A DNA stretch of 64,000 nt, taken from assembly GCA_963966185.1 (NCBI GenBank), contig CAWZYM010000070.1, positions 43,501 through 107,500 of the forward strand, written 5' to 3'. The position numbers and the translations under genes are program-made. The notes beneath the pieces were generated by a model. It had not been told where the DNA came from and made no database searches. It saw only the letters and a program-made list of their open reading frames with translations. How positions within the stretch are numbered: position 1 is the stretch's first letter; every line of letters starts with the position of its first letter. Origin of the DNA: Rhabditoides inermis (Eukaryota > Nematoda > Chromadorea > Rhabditida > Rhabditidae). Positions 50,855-61,158 of the stretch are shown here, piece by piece.

Positions 50855-52170
50855 ATGGAGCGGATGCGATCCTCCATCGATCAAATGTGGAACTCTTTCA
50901 CGGAAGAAATGTGAGTGATATTACTATCGATTACAGAGATTCTATCATATCATCAAATCGTGAATGAAAGCACTTCCGCCGGTTGTTTATGTAATCTCTC
51001 TCGCTCTTTGTATCGCATGTGCGCGCACTATGAACGCCTTTGTAAACACGTGTTTCTTCTCATCATGTCATCTCGATGTCCATTCACTGACCATCTGTAG
51101 TATACTCAGTACCGTATACTAGTTGTGAGTAATCTGTCCGGATTCCTCTCTTTTCCTCTTACCTCTTACTCACTCCGAAATAAGAACGGAGACCATCTGC
51201 GCTTTACCCATTTTTTTGCTATTTTATTTAGCAAGTACATACAGCTGCGATTAGCTATCCTACGAATCCGGAAAGAGGTTTCCCTCCTCTCTCTTTTCTC
51301 GTGTTGTTTATCTGTTTGTCGCTTAGCGCCCACTTCCCACTGCCTGTTGCATGCGTAATATAAAAAAAGAGAGCTTTCAAAGATCTTTTTTAAATTTCAG
51401 CATGGGTGCCTCAAACAGCAGAAGAAGGCGAAAATGTGAGTTATTCCCTTTATATTTTATTTTCCTAATATACGATTCAAAAGTTCACCCTTGAACTCCG
51501 CATAGTAATCATATAGTATCTTAACATCATTGTTCCTGAATCCTATTCATTTTCTACCTGTTTTTAGAACTGTTTGCTATTCTTAGACCAAGTATGGTTT
51601 GTTCCGCAATCGTCGTTTTTTCTCCGTTTCCTCTATGTGTTATTGTTGTGTTCTCTTTTTTTCTTGAGAACGTTTGATCAACCGGATTCGATGATTCGAT
51701 GGTCACAAATTCTAGAAAAAGGAGAGTGAGGAAGTGAACATGTGAGTATAACATCAGATGAAGATCGAATCTGTTTCACTACACACGTATTCGACACACA
51801 GTTGTCCGTTTGCGCTCTCGATTTTTGGCGCGGCCCGCTAGTCTATTGTCAATCGTTGTATTCACTCGTTGTTTGAATTGATCGCCACTCCACGTTTCCA
51901 TGTTGCGTTGCGCAATAGTGTATTTTATCACTCGTTACAACTTTATGCACAGTTTTTTCGAAATGCATCAGAGTTATGGTCATGTCTCGCCCCACATTCT
52001 GTAAACAAAGGATAGTTCAAAGGCGTTTGCTACTCTGCTCACTGCTCAGTCAGCTTTGTGTATGTTTTACTGATTGAGCAAAACTCTCCTCTTCTCATTT
52101 TTTGAAGGCGAACACTGTACCTTGTTTGAGAAACAGTTTAGCCGAGTTAGCTACTTACCTTGGGAGAAGT

Positions 52171-52240
<70 letters not shown>

Positions 52241-55200
52241 TTCTCTCCTTTTCTCACTTCCTCTCTCACTCTCGTACTCGCTCACCCCTCTTCACTTCGT
52301 TTTCATCTTGCATTGCGCAAAGAACCATTGTTACAGTTCACCAACAAGAGTAATTGTAAACTTGCTGTAGTCATTCTCATAGAATCAAGGTATTTCCTTT
52401 CTCAGCATTCCGCTCCCATCTCAGATTCCCCCTCATTGATGTTTGTCTATGTGCATTGTTGCGTGAGGGGATCATCCATGCCTAAAATTGCCGCGCGCCC
52501 GCATAAGACAACCCAATTCGCCCTTATATATGTGACATCCTGGATTCCAGGATTACGCATCGCCCGCTCACCGAAATATGTAACAACTATGTCACTAGTG
52601 ACCACTGGCTGTCACTCAAAATTCGCGGCTTCCTCTCTCGTAGTGATACTTCGGCATGTCGTGCGCGGCGGTGCAACAGCCCACCAGCAGAATTGGCGGC
52701 AATTGCATATGTTTTCTTCTAATTTATGTATGTTTGTTGAAATGTCAGCGTCGTCGCCGAGTCCACCGGCGCCAGTCTGGGTGACGTCATCTCCAGAATC
52801 CCCTGAGAGCGTCGAACATCCCAGGAGGGCCGCCACACATCACTACGTCGAATTCGGTGAGCCTCAGTTTTTGAAATTGTAACCTTTATAACCAATCGAA
52901 AACACTACTTTCTTACTATTTGTTCACGTCCGGCTGTAATTTGATCGCTTTACATCAGCGAATGAGCGCGAGTGGTTCGCGCATTGTTGTTTTCTCTGTG
53001 CCAGTCCTCCCTTCCTCCTCCTTCATTGTGCTAATCAGATATTTCGAACTAGAGATGTGCACGATTAATCGAATACGAATAAAATCCGAATAATTATTCG
53101 ATTAATCGATTAATCGAATAATTTTTATTCGTTATTCGAGATCTCACGATTAATCGAATAATATTCGAATAAAATATCTGTTCGATTAATCGATCGAATA
53201 ATTTTTATTCGTTATTCGTCTTTATTGTTCAATTATTCGAATAATTGATCACGAAAACACATGAAATACTTAGAAATACCTCTGATTATTGGTTATTTGA
53301 GAAAAAAAATCAGTCGATTAATCGATTAATCGATTAATCGAATAATTTTTATTCGTTTTTCGAGCGCTGACGATTAATCGAATAATATTCGAATAATCAA
53401 ACTCGACGATTAATCGAACGAATAATAATTATTCGCTATTCGTCCAAAAACATTATTCGCCCATCTCTATTTCGAACTGTCTGACAACAACCCCATAGCA
53501 TGTTCAGATTGTTGTTTGAGACATATGTATGCGAATACATGTCTAACATATTCGTAATAGACTTTCTCATGTAGATCGCTTCGACAGCTTCAACTTTATT
53601 CTATTTCTCCAGACCGCCACTCTCCTCTGATCTGCAGTAGCCCCCTCACTCCTCTCTCTCCGGGTGACGAGCAACCCCAGCACGTGCGATTCGCAGACAT
53701 GGACAGCGGTATGTTTTGGTGTTATTGTTGTTATTATTGTTGCTGTTGTTGTTTTGTTGATATTGTTCGTTGCAGGAAGTGCCTCCGCTCGAAGCAGCGG
53801 CACGGACATCGTCCACACCGTGATCGACCGAGCCACCGTCGAGAGACGCTGTCAGTGTTTACTTGTTTATTTATTTGTTTACCTGGGTTACTCACTCCTT
53901 TCACATCCTCTCCCAACCCGCGACCTTGAAACCATATCCGGTCGCACTCACACATCTGAAGCGTATCGCTGCAATGTGTTCGTTGATTTCTTTACGACCG
54001 CTCTTTCTCGTCGTTCTTTCATCTTCTCTCTGCCCTTCTCATTTGCATATGGTACTGTGCGAGGGCTGAGGGTGGCGAGAGATAATGTGCGGATATGAGA
54101 GAGCATAGACATCTGGCGGAAACGCCCCGATTAATGGGCTCAGCTGTCCAACCGCGAACGCTTTTCACCCACACACTCTGGATTTGGCTTGTTTGTTTTG
54201 GTCTACCATACGATTGATTGGATTTTCTGTGTTTCAGTTTTCAAACCTTTTCGCACCCAGTTACTCTGGTACACTCGTTTCCATGGGCGCATCCTCCCTC
54301 GAGTTATTCACAGGCTCACCTGCTTGCAATGATTGCGCTGTAGGATGTGAGAACTGGCAATTCAATGATTCGAGGTCGGCGAGCCTTCATCCGGTTTCAC
54401 ATGACTCGATTCCGTGCTGTTTTTGCCGCTATTATAACGGACCGACACGATTATGCCAACTTTTTCTTCCTCCGTGAAATGATCCCAATGCGAATTGTAC
54501 TCAGTGAGAAGTATGTCATCTTACAGCAGTCGTAGTCGTATACATGACACGATGTTTGTTATCGCTTCGCTCTCAGTCGGTGTCTATAAAAGGAAGAGTC
54601 GGTAGGATGTAGGATCGTAAAAAAAGTTGTAGTTGACTGGACTGGCATAAAAGGAAGAGTCGGTGCACCTTTGTCCGCAATGAGTTATGAGCACTCGTGG
54701 AGGTCTTTCCACCAAATTCGTCCCAGCTGTCTCAACCTTGCTTTTTGTCTATCTGGCTTGACCATCTTGATCTAGGGTCTAGCCAGTCTAGCCACTCTAG
54801 CCAGCGTTCGCCGTTCTCCCTTCCATTCATGCGGTGGCCGTTCCTTTTCGCCAATGCTCTTTCTGAATGTAGAGAATTGGAAGCATTCCGTTCTATTAGT
54901 TGGTTATGGGCAACCTTTTGTCTATCCTTGCTGCTCTTTCTTTCTCTGTCGCCTCTCGCTCTCACCGCGTGCGAATCGATGCTCCCTAGCTCTTTTTCTC
55001 TGTTCCTCCGGCTTCTCTCTAGCCTATTCCAGCTAAGCGCAGCCTGTGCGCCCTTCTTCCTATAGAAATGCGATTATTACTAGTGGCAGAATATCCATGT
55101 TAACAGTTTACATGTTTTGTTATTTGTAGTATAGTTGTTCTTATGGACTGGTCGAGTGCTAGTTGCTAGTGTTATGCATGTGTTTGTGGTAACGTGATAG

Positions 55201-56056
55201 GGTGCTTGCTGGCCACGCGCTATACCCATTCCGGGCGCCAAGCATCTCTCTCTCTCTCTCTCTCCCTCTCTCTCTCCCCCTCTCTCTCTCCCCCCCTCTC
55301 TCTCTCTCTCAGCTGACCACCCGCTGGGGGGGGGGGGAATTCCAGTGCTGCTGCTATCCCAGGTTTCCTCGCTCGTATTAGCCCAGATTGCGTGACGAGA
55401 TTGCGTCTCTCATATTTTGTTCGCATTTGCTGCGCGTCTTCACTTTGTAGTGTTTTGTTGTGTGGCCATCGTAGTGTGTTGTGGGGAACGGGACGGATTA
55501 GGCGCGCGTGTGTGTTAAAACGTACTGCAGTCAGCTGGGATGTAGTAGTATCGGAATTCCAGCTATGGCTGCGTCGCGTTTGGCGCTGCTTTGCCTCGAG
55601 TAGGCGGATTGTGGAAGAGGAGAGAGAGGGGAATAGGGAGAGAGGGAAGGAGAGAGAGAGGGAGAGGGAGAGTGGATTAGAAGACGACGCTCCAATTGCC
55701 CGTTAGCATGTAGTTGTCTTGGATGTGATGTTTCTCGTGTGGAAGGCGCGTTTCATGTACATAGTTTAGACGAAATCGTGTTTACATTCTCTTGCATGCC
55801 ATGCAGAGGATTTATGAGGAATGAGAGAGAGGGAGGGGAAGAGGGAGAGAGGTCATGTGTTCGGCTCAAGTTCGAGGATCGGAGGGATGAGTCACAGTGT
55901 TGATCTTCTCTCGCTAATTCGTATGTTCCTGCTTGCCTGTATGTGTTTTTTTGTCGTGCTTGGGAGTCAAAGGCAGGCACATTCCAGCGCTTGTCAATGG
56001 AGACAATTGAGAGAGTGTCACTCGCCTAGGCCCAATCGCAAATAGCACCCATGTGC

Positions 56057-56122
<66 letters not shown>

Positions 56123-59100
56123 TGAGCAGAGCAGCCACTGTTTCTTTCTCATTGAAGCTATTTCACACGCCTCGAGTAATCTATCATAGTGTGCTGGAAG
56201 AGGCGCATATGGTTTGATGGTCGTCGGGGGGTTTGGTTGGAGAACAGCTGTCCAACTAGCATGTCGACTCTTTGCGTCGTCGGATTGATGGTTGGATGGC
56301 GAGATTGGGCGACGGTCGATGACCCCCGCCCGCTCGTCCGTTCCTGACTCCCTCTCTCTCTCTCTCTCTCTCTTCGAACTGGTTTCCACTGCCCATTCAC
56401 AGCAGCCCTCGTTTTTGTGCGTGCATGCGGTCTGCGGCCTGCCGTGTGAAGCGTCGTCGCTCGTCCTAGTCGTTTTCCCATCAAACAATAGAGGGGGGGA
56501 GAGCATTGTAAGCTCGCTGCGGTGGCGTCATGTGATCCCATTCTCATTCTCACCTTGCTTTGCTTTCGTCGGAATTGGCTTGTATTGTAGTATTCAACGA
56601 GACGATCAGGTGATTTTGGCAGAGGTGCTCACTCGAGGTGATTTGATAATTTGATTACCGGTGATGAGTCATAGCTGGGTGACTCACCGCCGTTCATTCA
56701 GGAGAGGAATTGAAGATGACCCGCTGATATGTTCGTGTTTGCACAGCGCACAATACAACACGCGACAGTTGCTGTTTCGAAATTGTACTTGTACTTGTTG
56801 CTATACTACTAGTTATTCAGGGTCATCTGATATTGTCACTTTGGATCGTGCCTTTTGTGTTGAAATGCCTGTTTTTCAGTGGGAATTGAAAAGAAGATGA
56901 GAGCGTCAGAGTCGATTGTCCGTTTCTCTTTCTCGTTTCGGTGTCGCGTTGCATTTGCTGCTGGTTTCGAGAAAGGGATATTTTGTTTTGGGAGAGGTGT
57001 GAATGTTGTGGGAAGGAGTTCAATGCGGTTGAGTCATGCTTGAACAAGAAGTTGTGAATTGATGTTCCGTGATTCACACTTTGCATTCATTCTTTGGAAG
57101 TATTCATCATCAGCTTTCATTCCCAGAGTGCTGTGGCGGCGATAGATAACCTCTCCCACTAGCATAGTACTAATCCTTGCTCTCACAATAGATCAGCTGT
57201 TTTCTCTGGTGGCGAGAGAGCGAGGGCCTAAGGCGACTCGCCTCCTCTATTCACAGTGGCACGGGTTGCGGCGGGCGTTGACCCCTGACCCTCGCCCCTC
57301 TGCCACTCTCTTCTCCACGCGCACTCTCTCACCCTTCTATCTCACGTCTCACTGTCTGCTCTACACGCTCTCACTCTCCCACTCTCCCACTCACTGCGCC
57401 TAATCGCGCGTGTTGGTCGGGTATAACTGAGCTCGGCCAATTAATGGATTTTGACCAAGTATTGATCGAGTTTGTTGTGCTATTATACGACATCATTTCT
57501 CCTTGTTTACCTATATTACCCGTCCATTCGATTACAATCGGCGTGAATCGATCGCTGTGGTTTGTGGTATTAGCATGCGATGCGTTTGCACTTTGCGCTC
57601 TTTTTGCGCACCCGATTCGTGTGTAGGAGCGTCGTCTCTCTGTCTCCCGGCTCCCCTCCCCTCCTCCCTCCTTCCCTCCTCTGATCTGGCCCGCCCAGCC
57701 TCCTTCTATTGCTGTAGATGTGAAGTGTGGCTGTTTTCAAGAGATTTGTCGAATCCTTCTTGTTTTTACACGATCACCAAACGTTTTGCGCGTTTTGTGC
57801 CTCCTAGTTTTTGCTTGCTTTGCTTGTGTTGGGATGTTTCTGTGGATGGGATGGGCTCTCTGTGTCTCACTTGACTGGTCTCAGCGGCTCTCTTTTTACG
57901 AGAGACAACGCTTGTACATTTCTCTGGCGATTGTTTGCTTTGATATATGTAACTAGTGTCGCGGAAGGGAGGTGTGAAGTACTGTCAAGTGGAAAGTGGT
58001 GAAACGGCAGCGAGAGAGAGAGAGAGTTGTGTTCCGTTCACGCTTTGCTTGATTATGATTGAATCATTGCGCGGCAGCAAGCGCCCCTCAATTGGCACTG
58101 CACAGTTCCGGTCTCTCTCCCTCCCCCTTCTCTCCATCTCTCTCTCTCTCTCTCTCTTTTTTTCCCTCTCTCTCTTTCTCCAACATACCTATTATTGCAC
58201 ATGTTTGCATCAACCGGTGTACTGGTGTTTTGTGTGTCCGGTTAATCCATGATCAGCTGACTGTTTAGGCTTTGCTTATCACGTATCTTATCACTGGTTG
58301 AATAGCACTGTCTGCCTCGGGTATACGATGTTCATGCTATAATCTATAGTTACGCGTTGCTCGTCGCATTAGTTGGAAACGTCTCTGTAGACGGTTGTCA
58401 TTTCCGTTCCCTTCTATACGTTTTGTCGCTGTCTCTGGAAGATTGTCTCTCTGCACTCTCTCCCACTCCCACTGTCTCTGCCATCTCTAACTGGTCATAG
58501 AGAGTAGGTGGCAAGGGAGCATGGAAAGTAATTCGATTAATTGCGCGGGTTGGCGGGGTGAGAGTGAGCAGTGAGAATAGGGTATTGCAGTGAGGGAGTA
58601 TATGCCTGCATCATTAGTGTGTAGTATAGTTGTGATGTCCCCCATCTCTCTCTCTCTCTCTCTCTCTCCATATTATCCTTGGCTATATTCCCCTCTCTGT
58701 TATTGCTATCTCGAAAAAGAACTTGTTTGTATTCTCTACAACATTTTTCGTTCGTCAGTTGACACATCGCCAATTCGCCCGGGAATCGCAAACTTTTCTA
58801 TATACGTATGCGTTCCTTCCCACATCACTTTCACCGACCATGTTGTTTTGAGTCTGTCTTGAGATACGTAGTACGATTTTTTTAACGTTTCATTCAATTC
58901 GTGTACGTTTCAGCTGCGTTCTTCGGCCGCACTCCGTCACAGAGTTCACACAGCAAGTCCCGAGCGAGCCTCCGACTCAGCAGACCCCGAGGACAGAGCT
59001 GCGACTCGCCGGTTCGTATCGATTGATTCATCGGTTAGATATCGATTGTTGAATTGATTGTTTCCAGCGTCGCCGTCCGCAGTCTGCCATGATTCCGCCT

Positions 59101-59659
59101 GGAGCGGGCGGGCTCCCGCCTATGCCCCCAGAAGACGAACTCAACAGGATGTTCGACGAAGTCCTCGTCAGTATATCGATTGACTTTTTTCATATTGGTT
59201 GATGGCTTATCGGTTTGTTCAGAAGCTGATGGACCTGCCGGTTGACAAGATCCGCGTGCTGAAGGCGTACGACAATGAGAAGAAGTGGAAGCTGGTGGCT
59301 GACCAGGTGGGTGGAGGGGTGGCGGGTGGGCATGGTAGATGCACTCTTTCTCTTTGATGAACATAGTGGTCCGGGAGTACCATTCCCCTTTTCAGCAAGC
59401 CATGAACGGCGCGATCGACCCCAGCGTCTACCTCGAGAAGCTGTCGGCGTTCCTCGATCCGAAGGCACTGAAGAAGAAGAAGAAGCTGCTGGGAGACGAG
59501 ACGAGCACGGCAGTGTTGAAGCACATAGAGATCAGCCTGCGCACGAACAGTGTAGAGTGAGTGGGGGAGGGGGAGGAGGTGAGTGAGGATCAGCGGATTC
59601 TGCCTGAGATATACGGTATTGAGCGCCACGGTAGTGATGGACTCTGTACGAGGGGAGAG

Positions 59660-59705
<46 letters not shown>

Positions 59706-60510
59706 CTCCCTCTGACCCTCTGTTTCAGCTGGGTGATGGCCTTCCTCGACTCCCCCAACAACGGCCTGAACGTGTTGGTGGAGTACATGCAGCAGTTGCA
59801 CGTCGAAGGAATGGCAGGGTGAGTTGTTTACTTCTTTGTTTGTTTATTCTTTATGTCGGTTACCTTGCTGGTTGCAGGGATGAGAACGACTCTCTCACCA
59901 CGCAGTCCAGCGCATCCAGTCTGTTTGGCAGGAAGAAGGTGCGAGATCTTTTCAAAATAGTTTTTGTACTTCTTTGTTTTTGCTGTGGATGATTTTCTTT
60001 CGGACTTCAACAATACGAGATAGAGGAGAGAGAGAGAGAGGGGGGGGATGGTGACGCTATGTTCTCCAGGAGCCCTCGTCTGCCCGTTCTCGTTCCAAGA
60101 ACATGGGCGAGACAGAGGACGACCTCCACGTGTGTGTCAACGGAATCCGCGCCATCATGAACAACAAGGTATTGATTTATTGATCGTTGATCGATTTGTT
60201 GTTGGTTTTTAATCGATTCCGTTTGCAGAAAGGTCTCCGCATGGTGTTTGAGCACCCTTCGGCCATCTATTCCATCGTTCGCGCACTCCAACATCCTAGT
60301 TTGAGGTTTGTGTTTTAATATATCATTGTGTTTAGTGAACTGAGGTTTGTAATGTGAGTAAATGTGTTTGTGTTTTGTGTTTTGATCTATCTTTTCAAGG
60401 ACAAAGAACCTGGTGCTGCAGATGCTGGCGACGATATGTGTGGTGGGCGGAGGACACGAACTCGTATCCGCCGCGTTCGACAAGTACAGAGAGGTGGGAG
60501 GGAGGGAGAA

Positions 60511-60541
<31 letters not shown>

Positions 60542-61106
60542 GAGAGAGAGAGAGGGGGGGGATATGACATACACTCCTCGTTTGCAGGAGTCTCGCGAGC
60601 CTCGCCGCTTCCAGTCCCTCATGTCTGCCATCCGAGACCCCTCCGAGTTCCACGTCGAATTCCTCTGCTCCGCCATTCAAGTACAATATTGATTGATTTA
60701 TCGAATTTCGATTGATTTGCGTCTTCTCTCAGAAACATCTTTATTTGATTTGATTGACATTGATTTATTCCAGTTCATCAACGTTTTTGTGCATTGTGTG
60801 GAGGACAACTACCGTGTCTATCTACAGTACGAGTTCACCGTATTGGGACTGGATGACTATCTCGAGGTACGGTATGATTCGGGATACTGTAGAGTGCCGG
60901 GTTGCTGTACTGTATGTGTATTGATTACTGTACATTGCAGTCGATGGCTTCGTGTTCTTCGGACGAGGTGCAGCAGAGGATGTCTGCGTACCTCAACAAC
61001 CAGATAGACGTCTCCCACTTGCTGGAAGACAGCCAGCAGAAGCCACTGCTACACGATGAGATCGAGACGCTCAAGGGCAGACTCTCCATGGTGCGTCTTC
61101 ACATCG

Positions 61107-61158
<52 letters not shown>

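Noticed and set aside
50040..50918. A 292-codon frame rich in Ser/Leu before the formin
   Set aside because: Most of it is translation of the pyrimidine microsatellite; the real first exon at 50,855 lies in a different frame.
51717..51741. A formin exon AAAAAGGAGAGTGAGGAAGTGAACAT between the MGASN and SSSPSPP exons
   Set aside because: Joining it to the preceding exon creates TAA at the junction, while skipping it keeps phase into [12 protein letters not shown].
53060..53460. AT-rich origin, centromere or matrix-attachment sequence
   Set aside because: Exact 8-bp target duplication and inverted termini explain it as a hAT MITE.
54000..58900. Several open frames of 60-120 codons in the 5-kb formin intron
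   Set aside because: Composition follows CT/GA repeats, there are no family motifs, and none is joined to neighbours by matching splice sites.
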